A DNA stretch of 64,000 bases from SAR324 cluster bacterium (GTDB lineage: Bacteria; SAR324; NAC60-12): assembly GCA_015232315.1 (NCBI GenBank), contig JADFZZ010000011.1, positions 1 to 64,000 on the forward strand, read 5' to 3'. Of this stretch, positions 16,564 to 25,684 are shown one piece after another. Each line of letters begins with the position of its first letter. The stretch's first letter is position 1. A program made the translations under genes and the position numbers. A model generated the notes under the pieces. It searched no databases. It had not been told where the DNA came from and saw only the letters and a program-made list of their open reading frames with translations.

Positions 16564-17104
16564 TTCCGTCCTGTTATGGAGTATCCTGACGGTTCTGATC
16601 ATAGCAACCGTCGGGTGCTATCCCTCAAATATCAACCATCAATGGGGGTGGACCACCACTGAAATCCGTGGTAGCGTCCACCAGCCCAATCAGCAGCCAA
16701 TCCCCGGAAGCTTCATTCTGGTGCAGCAATACTATTCCCAGTTTGTTCAAATGCAGGATGAACCCCCGGTGTTTACTCCCCGCGCCAAACTTGTGTTTCC
16801 CGGTTCAGCGGGTCAGTTTGTGATTCCGTTTGATTATCGTGCCTCAAAAATTTCAATGGCAGTGATTGCGTCGGGATTTCAGACCGAGCATCTTTATTTC
16901 AATCGTCAGATCGGTGTGGGCAATCTGGAATGGAATGTTGAACTCCACCCGACACCAGCCTGGAAAGAACATTTTCTGATTTTGCTGAATCCGTTTCTTC
17001 AAGGACTGATTCTTGACAAACGTTATGCGCTGGAAGACGCCCATCAGTTGTTTCTGGGAGATTGGCTGGAACAACAAAAAGAAAATTTGAGCACAGGCCC
17101 CTGA
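16550..17104 (+). CDS. Putative lipoprotein
   Basis: I place the start at the GTG at 16550, which follows AAGGA and overlaps the end of the upstream gene by 14 bp. The resulting 184-residue protein begins with a hydrophobic signal (VLLWSILTVLIIATVGC) ending in a lipobox cysteine, so it is exported and lipid-anchored. The rest looks like a carboxypeptidase-regulatory or Ig-like beta domain (IRGSVHQPNQQPIPGSFI, then VELHP). No enzymatic motif is seen. It lies between the reductase-like gene and moaC, with 2 bp to the latter. Confidence 0.7.
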   Translation: MKPNNSVLLWSILTVLIIATVGCYPSNINHQWGWTTTEIRGSVHQPNQQPIPGSFILVQQYYSQFVQMQDEPPVFTPRAKLVFPGSAGQFVIPFDYRASKISMAVIASGFQTEHLYFNRQIGVGNLEWNVELHPTPAWKEHFLILLNPFLQGLILDKRYALEDAHQLFLGDWLEQQKENLSTGP

Positions 17105-17106
17105 TT

Positions 17107-17619
17107 ATGTCAGAATTCACACATCTTGATCAAAACACTCGTCATCCCCGAATGGTGGATATTTCCGCCAAACAGGTCACGCACCGCACCGCAGTGGCTG
17201 AAGCACAGGTTTTTCTGGGCGAAGAGTTGTTCAACCTTCTTCAGGAAACAGGTGCGACATCCAAGGGGCCTGTGATTCAAACCGCCGTGATTGCCGGGAT
17301 TCAGGGAGCCAAGCGCACTTCTGAGCTGATCCCCATGTGTCATCCTCTTTCGCTGTCAAATGCGTCAGTCGATATTACGCTGAATAATCTTCGTGCGGTG
17401 ATTCAGGTCACAGTCAAAACGACCGGTCCAACCGGCGTGGAAATGGAAGCCTTGACCGGTGCGTCTGTGGCTGCATTGACACTGTATGACATGTGTAAAT
17501 CCGTATCGAAACGCATCGTGATTGAATCGATCCGGTTACTTGAAAAAACAGGGGGGAAATCAGGCGATTTTAAATGGAATGAGCTACAGGAAACTCACCA
17601 TGAGTCTCCGGTGAGTTGA
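17107..17619 (+). CDS. moaC: Cyclic pyranopterin monophosphate synthase MoaC
   Basis: MoaC converts 3',8-cyclo-7,8-dihydro-GTP to cyclic pyranopterin monophosphate in molybdenum cofactor synthesis. The 170-residue sequence shows family blocks PRMVDISAKQVTHRTAVAEA, then SELIPMCHPLSLS and the C-terminal GPTGVEMEALTGASVAALTLYDMCK. The ATG at 17107 gives the usual N terminus. The gene ends a plus-strand unit facing slyD. No other moa gene is nearby. An inverted repeat (ACTCACC at 17593, GGTGAGT at 17610) covers the end of the gene. Confidence 0.96.
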   Translation: MSEFTHLDQNTRHPRMVDISAKQVTHRTAVAEAQVFLGEELFNLLQETGATSKGPVIQTAVIAGIQGAKRTSELIPMCHPLSLSNASVDITLNNLRAVIQVTVKTTGPTGVEMEALTGASVAALTLYDMCKSVSKRIVIESIRLLEKTGGKSGDFKWNELQETHHESPVS

Positions 17620-17639
17620 AAAAATCAGGGTTGAAGGCA

Positions 17640-17662
17640 ACCAGGCCGGAGTTCAGCCTGGT
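17640..17662. terminator. Possible bidirectional terminator between moaC and slyD
   Basis: ACCAGGC and GCCTGGT form a 7-bp perfect stem with a 9-base loop between two converging genes. No tight T-run follows on either strand, so the assignment is tentative. Confidence 0.4.
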
Positions 17663-17670
17663 AATGCTCA

Positions 17671-18156
17671 TTAATGATGGTGTCCACCTGGTCCATGGAC
17701 ATGGCCATGATGCAGTTCTTCGGCAGAGGCTTCCCGAATCTCCATGATGGTGACATCAAAATTCAGGGTTTGACCAGCCAGCGGATGATTGCTGTCGACG
17801 GTAATGTCATCGCCATCAACGTCTGTGACTGTGATGACTTGTTGGCCACCCTCTTCTGTTTCAACCTGAAACTGCATGCCGGGTTCAACCTGTTTGACAC
17901 CACGAAACGCGGCGCGTGGTACAATCTGCACTTGTTCTTCATCATGAAGCCCATAAGCCTCTTCAGGAGGAACGCTCACCTTGAACGAATTTCCAACGAC
18001 TTTACCTTCCAGTTCTTTTTCCAGTCCCGGGATCAGATTTCCGTTTCCATGAAGATAAAACAGAGGTCCATGCCCCTCTGAAGTATCCAGAACTTCACCT
18101 TCATTGTTGGTCAGTGTGTAGTTGATGGAAACTACAGAGTTTTTTGAAATTTGCAT
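17671..18156 (-). CDS. slyD: FKBP-type peptidyl-prolyl isomerase, SlyD-like
   Basis: The 161-residue protein is a cytoplasmic proline isomerase/chaperone of the SlyD branch. The FKBP half is visible around NEGEVLDTSEGHGPLFYLHG and LIPGLEKELEGKVVG. The inserted chaperone flap occupies about 70-125 (AYGLHDEEQVQIVPRAAF). A histidine-rich tail (HHGHVHGPGGHHH) could bind nickel or other metals, as in SlyD proteins involved in nickel enzyme maturation. It is a single-gene unit converging with moaC. Confidence 0.93.
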   Translation of the reverse strand: MQISKNSVVSINYTLTNNEGEVLDTSEGHGPLFYLHGNGNLIPGLEKELEGKVVGNSFKVSVPPEEAYGLHDEEQVQIVPRAAFRGVKQVEPGMQFQVETEEGGQQVITVTDVDGDDITVDSNHPLAGQTLNFDVTIMEIREASAEELHHGHVHGPGGHHH

Positions 18157-18353
18157 AATTTTCCTTGAATGGATGTCTTTTATCGATTCTGTGCGTCATA
18201 GGGCCAGAACATGAATGGAATTCAGTATTCCTGTATGCTTCAGGCGGAACTGTCTGCCAAAAGTTAAATAAAAAAACAGAAACAGAATGAATTTTCAAGT
18301 TGCTTGCAATTGAAGTGTGAAGTAAGGCTTTTTATGCAAAGTCAACAATAGAA

Positions 18354-18698
18354 TTATAGAGACAGTACCGTTTTCAAACCATCGTCAATATGTTGCATAT
18401 TGGTTTTTGATAATCTTCCTATTTTCTCTGATAAAAACGATTTATCCACTGTTAGAATTTGAGATACATTAGCAACAGAATCTTTGGGTAATCCCGTTTG
18501 CTTTGCTTTCAGGAATACATTGCCTGGAGCCTGTGAAAGTCCAATATTTGAAGTCAGAACAACTGCAATTATTGTGTTGATTCGACTTTTGTTAAAAGCA
18601 TCAGACTGAATAATGATCAATGGCCTTTTATATCCGGGTTCTGAGCCTTGAGGAATTGGCAATGTAGCCCACCAAACCTCTCCTCGATTAACTACCAT
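18354..18698 (-). CDS. MazF/PemK-type toxin
   Basis: The 114-residue protein has the MazF/PemK fold signature: NRGEVWWATLP with the conserved glycine, GYKRPLIIIQSDAFN, and a TIIAVVLTSN strand. The family cleaves RNA at short sequences. Its start overlaps the upstream antitoxin gene by 7 bp, the usual arrangement of a type II toxin-antitoxin pair, so expression should be autoregulated by the complex. Confidence 0.92.
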   Translation of the reverse strand: MVVNRGEVWWATLPIPQGSEPGYKRPLIIIQSDAFNKSRINTIIAVVLTSNIGLSQAPGNVFLKAKQTGLPKDSVANVSQILTVDKSFLSEKIGRLSKTNMQHIDDGLKTVLSL

Positions 18699-18928
18699 CT
18701 TTCCTCATCAATTGAAGCCAATTGTATTTCAATGTCTGCATGAGGAAGGGATGATGGTTCTACTGAATAAATTTCATTTAGTTTATTTGTGATATCTTCC
18801 TCACTGTGTTGGCCAACAAAAACAAGTACTGCTTTTGCATATAACTCACTACGTGAGATTCCCATTCTTTTTGCTAATTGCTCTGCTGATTCAAAAATTG
18901 GATCTGGAATTGAAATTGCTGTTTTCAT
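18692..18928 (-). CDS. Antitoxin partner of the MazF-type toxin
   Basis: The 78-residue protein (ATG at 18928) begins with a ribbon-helix-helix-like segment, TAISIPDPIFESAEQLAKRMGISRSELYAKAV. That segment should bind the operator DNA. An acidic, probably flexible C terminus would wrap the toxin. The longer reading from 18973 adds residues with no antitoxin character, and TACC-rich sequence before 18928 is compatible with this start. Pairing with the overlapping toxin supports the call. Confidence 0.87.
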   Translation of the reverse strand: MKTAISIPDPIFESAEQLAKRMGISRSELYAKAVLVFVGQHSEEDITNKLNEIYSVEPSSLPHADIEIQLASIDEERW

Positions 18929-19218
18929 GATACCTTTTGATAAAAAGGTGAAGTATTGAAGAGTATAACTCAATTCATACTACGCCCTAGTTATCCAGTC
19001 AATATCAAGTTTTGTGGAAGCTTAGGAATGGTAAAAGAATAAGTTGTAAAAGTTTGCTCGTGCCCTATGTTATTCTTTTGCCGTTCCTTAACGCCAGGCA
19101 TAATTTTAAGTTTTATGTTTTCATGCTCAGCATTGACTGGTAAAACATATTCAGGTGATCCGGAATGCGGATTTATGGGCATTCCGTTTTTTTCGATGTG
19201 ATAACTGAATGAGTGTTT

Positions 19219-20277
19219 ATGGCCGATCAGGATGAGAAAACGGAGTCCCCGTCTGATAAACGAAGAGACGACGCGCGCAATGAAGGTCAGGTGTCTTTCA
19301 GCAAGGAAGTGCCGTCAGCGGCATTGCTGGCCGGGGCGCTGATGATTTTTTTCATGCTGGGAGACAACATCGCTGAAAAAAACATGATGCTGTTTCAAGA
19401 AATTTTTTCCCACATCAATATGCCTGATTTCACAATTTCTTCCCTCTATAAATTTTTTATCGATACCGCTATCAGTGTGTCATTGCCCTTGATTCCTTTT
19501 GCGCTCATGGTGATTGTGGTGGGCATCATGTCGTCAGTGCTGCAAGTCGGCTTAAATATTTCGCTACAGACGCTGGAACCCAAATTTTCCAAGATCAGTC
19601 CGCTTTCAGGATTCAAACGGCTGTTTTCCATGCAGGCGTTTGCTGAATTTCTGAAAAGTCTGTTTAAACTGTTGGTGATCGGTTATATCGGTTTTGTTAC
19701 ATTCGAAGAAGAAATTCCACAATTGACCAGTTTGTCGACCCTGTCATTTCCGGAAATTATGAAGTACAATATTTCCGCAATTTTCGCGGTTGCGGGAAAA
19801 ATTGTACTGGCACTGGTGGTATTGGCAGTGCTGGATTTTTTTTATCAGCGCTGGGACCTTGAACAAAAACTGAAAATGACCAAGCAGGAAGTCAAAGAAG
19901 AAATGAAGCAACAGGAGGGGGATCCTCAACTAAAATCCAAAATCCGCCAGATCCAGCGTGAAATGTCCAATGCCCGCATGATGCAGGAAGTACCAAAGGC
20001 GGATGCCATTATTGTGAATCCGACACACTATGCCGTGGCGATCCGTTATGACCGTGAAATCATGATCGCCCCCGAAGTCATTGCCAAGGGCGTTGACTTT
20101 ATCGCATTGAGAATGAGGACTATTGCCAGGGAAAATGAAGTTCCTATTCTCGAAAGACCTCAACTTGCACGAGATTTGTATGGCTCAGTAGAAATGGGAC
20201 AAGCCATTCCTGACCAATTTTATAAAGCAGTGGCTGAAGTTCTGGCTTATGTTTACAAGCTCCGGAAAAAAAAGTAA
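19219..20277 (+). CDS. flhB: Flagellar type III export protein FlhB
   Basis: FlhB is an inner-membrane export-gate component that switches substrate class after self-cleavage. The protein (352 residues from ATG 19219) begins with the family signature EKTESPSDKRRDDARNEGQVSFSKE. It has four membrane helices between about 30 and 210 and the autocleavage site NPTH near residue 265 within IIVNPTHYAVAIRYD. A GTG at 19213 is an alternative start. It opens the flagellar block and is followed by flhA after 62 bp. All key residues are present. Confidence 0.96.
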   Translation: MADQDEKTESPSDKRRDDARNEGQVSFSKEVPSAALLAGALMIFFMLGDNIAEKNMMLFQEIFSHINMPDFTISSLYKFFIDTAISVSLPLIPFALMVIVVGIMSSVLQVGLNISLQTLEPKFSKISPLSGFKRLFSMQAFAEFLKSLFKLLVIGYIGFVTFEEEIPQLTSLSTLSFPEIMKYNISAIFAVAGKIVLALVVLAVLDFFYQRWDLEQKLKMTKQEVKEEMKQQEGDPQLKSKIRQIQREMSNARMMQEVPKADAIIVNPTHYAVAIRYDREIMIAPEVIAKGVDFIALRMRTIARENEVPILERPQLARDLYGSVEMGQAIPDQFYKAVAEVLAYVYKLRKKK

Positions 20278-20339
20278 GCCGTCTGGATGCGATGGAGCCG
20301 GTAACAACAGCAATCAATTCATATTAATTTGAGAAAATT

Positions 20340-22424
20340 ATGGCCACAGACGCTGGAACTATTGTGAAAAAATCAGGGGGAACCTCAGATTTGTTCCTGG
20401 CAGGTGGCGTGATCGGTATTTTGCTGATCATGGTTCTGCCAATGCCGGATATTCTGCTGGATATGTTCCTGGCGATGAGTATTTCGCTGGGAGTCTTGAT
20501 TCTGTTTGTGTCACTTTATACCACAAAAGCTCTGGATTTTTCTTCATTTCCCAGTGTCCTGCTGATTTCCACCCTGTTTCGTCTGTCGCTGAACGTGGCT
20601 TCCACCCGTCTGATTCTGCTCAATGGTAACAAAGGCCCTGATGCCGCGGGATCGGTGATCAAGTCCTTCGGTGAGTTTGTGATTGGTGGAAACCAGATTG
20701 TCGGTATCATTCTCTTTCTGATTCTGGTGTTGATCAACTTTGTCGTCATCACCAAGGGTGCCGGCCGTATTGCCGAAGTGGCCGCCAGATTTACGCTGGA
20801 TGCCATGCCGGGAAAACAGATGGCGATTGACGCGGATTTAAATGCCGGGCTGATCAACGAATCCCAGGCTAAAGAACGAAGGACTACGATTCAGCGAGAG
20901 GCTGATTTTTATGGATCCATGGATGGTGCCAGTAAATTTGTACGAGGTGATGCCATTGCGGGCTTGATCATCAGTGCCATCAATATTGTCGGTGGAATTC
21001 TGGTGGGGGTCACCCAGTATGACATGCCCGCAGGCGATGCCTTTAAAACTTATTCCATTTTGACTATCGGTGATGGACTCGTCTCTCAAATCCCGGCCCT
21101 GATCATTTCAGTGGCGGCTGGTATTGCTGTGACCAAGGCTTCAGCCGAAAACAAACTTTCATTGGACTTGAAAGGGCAGGTTTTTGGCAATGTTCAGGCA
21201 ATGTTTCTGGTTTCCGCAGTGCTGGTCATGTTCGGCTTGATTCCCGGACTTCCCACTATGCCATTTTTGATGCTGTCTGCTGTAACAGGCTCTATCGCCT
21301 ATTTTGCCAAATCAGGCAAAGCACAGGAAATGGCACAGCTTCACGCCGCTGAAGAAGCACAGGAACAAGAACGTGTGGAAGCCGAGCCAGAAGATATTGA
21401 GTCCCTGTTGCCGATCGACATTCTGGGGCTGGAGCTGGGTTATGGCCTGATTCCGCTGGTGGATGAGGAACAGGATGGCGAACTGCTCAAGCGCATCAAG
21501 GCCATCCGCCGTCAAATGGCGACTGACCTGGGCTTTATTGTTCCGCCCTTGCATATCAAGGATAATCTGGAACTGGCTCCCGGTGAGTATTCCATGACCA
21601 TCAAAGGCATTGAAATTGCCCGCAGTGAATTGATGGTGGGTTATTTCCTGGCTATGAAAACAGGCGATGTGGATGAAGAAATGTCAGGCATTGATACCGT
21701 GGAACCAGCGTTTGGATTGCCGGCCATCTGGATTGGTGCCGAGGATGAAGAACGCGCTCAGTTTTCCGGCTACACCGTGGTAGATATTCCCACGGTATTG
21801 GCCACACACCTGACTGAAATCCTCAAACGCCATGCATTTGAATTTCTGGGAAGGCAGGAAGCACAAAGGCTTCTGGACAACTTTGCGAAAAATGAACCCA
21901 AGGTTGTGGAAGAATTGGTACCAAACTTGCTGTCACTGGGAACCGTACAGAAAGTTTTTCAGAATTTGCTCAAGGAACAGGTCTCGATCCGGGATCTACA
22001 TACCATTCTGGAAACACTGGCTGATACAGCGACCATCACCAAGGACGCCGACCTGTTAACGGAATATGTCAGGCAGGCGATGTCACGAACGATCACTCGA
22101 CAGTATCAAACCGCTGATGGAATTTTACCGCTCATCACCATGAGTGCCGAACTGGAAAATCAAGTCGCAGGAGCCATTCAGGATACAGGTCATGGAACTT
22201 ATCTTGGTCTCGATCCATCGCTGGCTCAGACGATTATCAATAATATTGAGAGCCTCACTGAAGCGTTTGCCATGCAGAACTATCAGCCTCTGCTGTTGTG
22301 CTCACCGCTGATAAGGCCTCATCTTAAACGACTGACTGAACGGTTCATTCCCAACCTGGTAGTGCTGTCGCACAATGAAGTGACCAACGATGTGCGTATC
22401 GAACAACTGGGAATCGTCGAATAA
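20340..22424 (+). CDS. flhA: Flagellar type III export gate protein FlhA
   Basis: The 694-residue protein forms the nonameric export ring. The N-terminal half carries about eight membrane helices and the conserved FHIPEP cytoplasmic loop around VITKGAGRIAEVAARFTLDAMPGKQMAIDADL. The C-terminal cytoplasmic domain (from about 340) binds export chaperones. Length and layout are normal. It lies between flhB and flhF. Confidence 0.97.
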   Translation: MATDAGTIVKKSGGTSDLFLAGGVIGILLIMVLPMPDILLDMFLAMSISLGVLILFVSLYTTKALDFSSFPSVLLISTLFRLSLNVASTRLILLNGNKGPDAAGSVIKSFGEFVIGGNQIVGIILFLILVLINFVVITKGAGRIAEVAARFTLDAMPGKQMAIDADLNAGLINESQAKERRTTIQREADFYGSMDGASKFVRGDAIAGLIISAINIVGGILVGVTQYDMPAGDAFKTYSILTIGDGLVSQIPALIISVAAGIAVTKASAENKLSLDLKGQVFGNVQAMFLVSAVLVMFGLIPGLPTMPFLMLSAVTGSIAYFAKSGKAQEMAQLHAAEEAQEQERVEAEPEDIESLLPIDILGLELGYGLIPLVDEEQDGELLKRIKAIRRQMATDLGFIVPPLHIKDNLELAPGEYSMTIKGIEIARSELMVGYFLAMKTGDVDEEMSGIDTVEPAFGLPAIWIGAEDEERAQFSGYTVVDIPTVLATHLTEILKRHAFEFLGRQEAQRLLDNFAKNEPKVVEELVPNLLSLGTVQKVFQNLLKEQVSIRDLHTILETLADTATITKDADLLTEYVRQAMSRTITRQYQTADGILPLITMSAELENQVAGAIQDTGHGTYLGLDPSLAQTIINNIESLTEAFAMQNYQPLLLCSPLIRPHLKRLTERFIPNLVVLSHNEVTNDVRIEQLGIVE

Positions 22425-22491
22425 ATTTCCCGGGATACGCTTCCGGTGTGATCGTTCCGGAAACAGGCATCTTTCATTCTGAAGTGTGACA

Positions 22492-23778
22492 ATGAATCTC
22501 AAACGCTATCGTGTTAATAATATTCAGGAAGCCCTGCAACAAATCAAAAAAGATTTAGGGCCTGACGCTATCATCGTTTCGACCAGACAGGTGCGAGATG
22601 GCAAAGGCGCGTTTGGTTTGTTTGGCAAAACGATGCTGGAAGTCACCGCGGCACGTGATGAAAAACCTGCGCCACCGCCTCCAACCAGGAAAGAGGCACC
22701 TGTCACCAAAACTCCCTTGGGAACATATTCTCCCACATCATCGGCCAATCTTTCTCCGGAACCGCCGCCTATACCCGCTGTGTCGCAATTACAGGAAACC
22801 CGGCGTATGCTTTTGCCGATCCAGCAGGAAATTCATGAATTGAGAGATCTGGTGCAGAATCTGGGAAAGCGCCCCACTGTTTCAGAGGTGCAGTCAGTGT
22901 CTCAGTTACGGGGTGAACTCGCGGAAATGAAACATCTGTTGCACACCATGGCTGTCAGAAACCAGTCCATGTCTGATCTGGACCTGCCGGAAAACCTGCT
23001 GGTGCTGTATCAACAGATGACGTTCAACGGCATGGAAGAAAAATTCGCGCGTCGTCTGGTGATGGAAAGCCAGAAAAGTATTTCTCAGGAAGATTTGCAG
23101 AACTTTTCCTATGTCAAAATTTTCCTGGCCCGGATGCTGATGAAAATCATCAAAACCACCAACGGGATTGAACGGATTGCGTCGCGCCAGAAAATAGTCG
23201 CGTTGGTCGGGCCAACAGGTGTCGGGAAAACCACCACCACCGCGAAAATCGCTTCAGAACAGATGTTGCGCTACAAACGCAAAGTCGCGCTCATCACGGT
23301 CGATACCTTCAGAATTGCTGCGGTGGAACAACTCCGGACCTATGCCAAAATCATCAATGCGCCTCTCAGTGTTGTGTCAGGAAAAGCTGAACTCGACAGG
23401 GCCATTGCCGAATTCGCTGATTATGATGTGATCATTGTGGATACTGGCGGGCGTTCACAGCGTGATGAAGCCCAGATGTATGAATTGAAAGACCTCTTTG
23501 ACGGGCGGGACCGCGTTGAAAATATTCTGGTACTCAGTTCCACAACCAAAGATTTTGAAATGAACGAAATCACCCGGAAATTTGGGGAAATCCCCTTGAG
23601 CAGTGTGATTTTCACCAAACTGGATGAAGGGACGACCTATGGGTGTCTGTTCAACCATGTGATTCGCTTCAAAAAACCGATTGCGTTTTTAACGACAGGG
23701 CAAAAGGTGCCGGAAGATATTGAAGTGGCCACCAAGGAACGTCTGGTGGATTTACTGCTCAATATTTCAGGCAATTAA
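22492..23778 (+). CDS. flhF: Flagellar SRP-type GTPase FlhF
   Basis: FlhF is an SRP-family GTPase that sets the place and number of polar flagella. The 428-residue protein begins MNLKRYRVNNIQEALQQIKK and has a proline-rich linker (about 60-100). Its NG domain shows P-loop GPTGVGKTTTTAK near 239, VDTFRIAAVEQLRTYA, and DTGGRS near 320. The ATG at 22492 is preferred over a GTG two codons upstream because it gives the family N terminus. A repeat array now separates it from flhG. Confidence 0.95.
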   Translation: MNLKRYRVNNIQEALQQIKKDLGPDAIIVSTRQVRDGKGAFGLFGKTMLEVTAARDEKPAPPPPTRKEAPVTKTPLGTYSPTSSANLSPEPPPIPAVSQLQETRRMLLPIQQEIHELRDLVQNLGKRPTVSEVQSVSQLRGELAEMKHLLHTMAVRNQSMSDLDLPENLLVLYQQMTFNGMEEKFARRLVMESQKSISQEDLQNFSYVKIFLARMLMKIIKTTNGIERIASRQKIVALVGPTGVGKTTTTAKIASEQMLRYKRKVALITVDTFRIAAVEQLRTYAKIINAPLSVVSGKAELDRAIAEFADYDVIIVDTGGRSQRDEAQMYELKDLFDGRDRVENILVLSSTTKDFEMNEITRKFGEIPLSSVIFTKLDEGTTYGCLFNHVIRFKKPIAFLTTGQKVPEDIEVATKERLVDLLLNISGN

Positions 23779-23798
23779 TTCATAGGCCGCAAACAGCG

Positions 23799-24001
23799 AA
23801 ATCGTAGGGGCGACCCGCCGGTCGCCCCTACACAGGAAAATACGATCGCCCTAAAAAAAACATATTTCCATAACGGAAATCGTGGGGCGACCCGCCGGTC
23901 GCCCCTACAACCGGAAAATACGATCGCTCTAAAAAAATCATATTCATAATGGAAATCGTAGGGGCGACCCGCCGGTCGCCCTAAAAAAATCATATTCCCA
24001 C
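23799..24001. repeat. Threefold tandem palindromic repeat between flhF and flhG
   Basis: Three units of 78, 76 and about 50 bp begin AAATCGTAGGGGCGACCC or a one-base variant, at 23799, 23877 and 23953. Each has the hairpin GGGCGACC-CGCC-GGTCGCCC; the first two also share an AAAATACGATCG segment and all share a CATATT tail. The last unit is shortened and runs up to the flhG start. It is not a CRISPR array: no unique spacers exist. Confidence 0.9.
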
Positions 24002-24904
24002 ATGGATTCCATGAGTTTTGATCAAGCCAGTACCTTAAGACAAATTGTGAATAACAACGGTCGTGCGGCACCATCGCAAAATATCCGTGTTATGAGCGTG
24101 ACCAGTGGCAAGGGTGGCGTCGGCAAAACCAATATTGCCATCAATCTGGCCTATGCGTTGTCCAACCTGGGGAAAAAAGTGTTGCTGTTTGACGCGGATC
24201 TGGGTTTGGCAAATGTGGATGTGCTGCTCAACATCAGTCCTCGATATACCATCGAGCATGTGCTTTCTGGAGAAAAAGACATCAATGACATCATTCTGGA
24301 GGGTCCGAACCACATCAAGATTCTACCTTCCAGTTCAGGCATCAGCGATCTGGCAGAGTTGAACCGTGATGAGCAGATGTATCTGTTTAAAAAACTGGGA
24401 CAAATTGAGCATACTCTGGATTATTTGCTGATCGACACCGGTGCGGGAATCGCTTCAAATGTTTTAAGATTCAATGCGACAGCCAACGATATTCTCCTCG
24501 TGGCAACTCCGGAACCGACTTCGATGACCGATGCGTATTCGCTGATGAAAGTGCTGGCGACGAAATATAATGTACGGAAATTCCATCTGGTGGCCAATTC
24601 CGTTCAGTCTCAGGCAGAAGCACGGATGGTGTATGAACGCCTGCAAAAAGTAACACATGATTTTTTGAACGTTCAACTGCATTATGCCGGGTTTGTGATC
24701 AGAGATCCAACACTGATCAAAGCGGTACGCATGCAGAAACCACTGCTGGAAATTTTTCCAAACGCACCGGCCAGCAAGTGTCTGATGGCATTGGCCAAAC
24801 AGATTGAAAACAACTATGACCGCGGGATTGCGGGCGTTCAACTGGAACAGGAAAATTCTGGTAAATTTTGGGACCGCTTTTTGCAGTGGAAAAGAAACAA
24901 ATAG
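24002..24904 (+). CDS. flhG: Flagellar number regulator FlhG (MinD-like ATPase)
   Basis: FlhG is a ParA/MinD-family ATPase that limits flagellar number together with FlhF. The 300-residue protein has the deviant Walker A SGKGGVGKTN near 34-43, the FDADLGLANVDVLL block and LLIDTGAGIA near 145. A C-terminal basic and amphipathic segment (WDRFLQWKRNK) is suited to membrane contact. The N-terminal DQASTLRQIVNN resembles the FlhG activation helix. The ATG at 24002 lies at the edge of a repeat unit; ATG 24011 is an equally good start. Confidence 0.93.
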   Translation: MDSMSFDQASTLRQIVNNNGRAAPSQNIRVMSVTSGKGGVGKTNIAINLAYALSNLGKKVLLFDADLGLANVDVLLNISPRYTIEHVLSGEKDINDIILEGPNHIKILPSSSGISDLAELNRDEQMYLFKKLGQIEHTLDYLLIDTGAGIASNVLRFNATANDILLVATPEPTSMTDAYSLMKVLATKYNVRKFHLVANSVQSQAEARMVYERLQKVTHDFLNVQLHYAGFVIRDPTLIKAVRMQKPLLEIFPNAPASKCLMALAKQIENNYDRGIAGVQLEQENSGKFWDRFLQWKRNK

Positions 24905-24946
24905 TCAGAATGCAATCTGATTCCTTAAAAAAGGCTATGGAGGGCT

Positions 24947-25684
24947 GTGAAACCTAATCCCTATGCACAAAAAGCACAGAAAAACCGGGAAGATATGGCG
25001 CTGGAACACGCGCACCTGATCAAACGTGTGGTTGGCTACATGGCGGCACGATTGCCTCCGGGCATTGAGCAGGATGATTTGTATCAGGCAGGCTTTTTCG
25101 GACTCATGGACGCAATCAATAAATTTGATTCTGAAAAAGATGTTCAGTTCAACACCTATGCGGAATTTCGCATCAAGGGGGCGATTCTGGATGAACTTCG
25201 AGCAATGGACTGGGTGCCCCGTTCAGTTCGGTCCGCAGCACATCAACTGGAAGAAGCCCATTCGCAATTGACCGCTAAACTACAACGGCAACCCTCTGAT
25301 CAGGAAACTGCCAAACATCTGAACATGTCTCTCAGCGATTACCATGATTTTCTGGCCAAGGCACGGCCTGTTTCCATCATGTCGTTTGAGGATTTCGGAG
25401 GCGGTGACGACGATGAACACAACATTCTGGATATTCTGGAAGACACCAATACCGATGATCCATTCCAGGATCTGTCGCTGAGAGAATTCAGGGGAAATCT
25501 GGTGGATGCCATCAAGGAATTACCGGAACAGGAACAGATGATTTTGTCCCTGTATTATGATGAAGAAATGAACCTCAAGGAAATTGGTGAAATTCTTGGT
25601 GTATCAGAATCCAGAGTTTCCCAGATTCGTACAAAAACCATCATCAAACTTCGCAGTATGCTGCGGGTTAACGAGGAAAAATAA
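24947..25684 (+). CDS. fliA: Flagellar sigma factor FliA (sigma-28)
   Basis: The 245-residue sigma-28 factor directs transcription of late flagellar and chemotaxis genes. Region 2 is visible (QDDLYQAGFFGLMDAINKFD, then ILDELRAMDWVPRSVR), with region 3 in the middle and region 4 at the end (LKEIGEILGVSESRVSQIR). The start is a GTG at 24947 behind a GGAGGG ribosome binding site. Its stop overlaps the ATG of a small downstream gene by one base. Confidence 0.96.
   Translation: MKPNPYAQKAQKNREDMALEHAHLIKRVVGYMAARLPPGIEQDDLYQAGFFGLMDAINKFDSEKDVQFNTYAEFRIKGAILDELRAMDWVPRSVRSAAHQLEEAHSQLTAKLQRQPSDQETAKHLNMSLSDYHDFLAKARPVSIMSFEDFGGGDDDEHNILDILEDTNTDDPFQDLSLREFRGNLVDAIKELPEQEQMILSLYYDEEMNLKEIGEILGVSESRVSQIRTKTIIKLRSMLRVNEEK

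Noticed and set aside
18991-19182. 63-codon minus-strand frame upstream of flhB
   Set aside because: No ribosome binding site or recognisable family. It could be a remnant, but nothing supports a gene.
23799-24001. Possible CRISPR array
   Set aside because: The three units are repeated along most of their length with no unique spacers, and each is palindromic. They are a tandem palindromic element.
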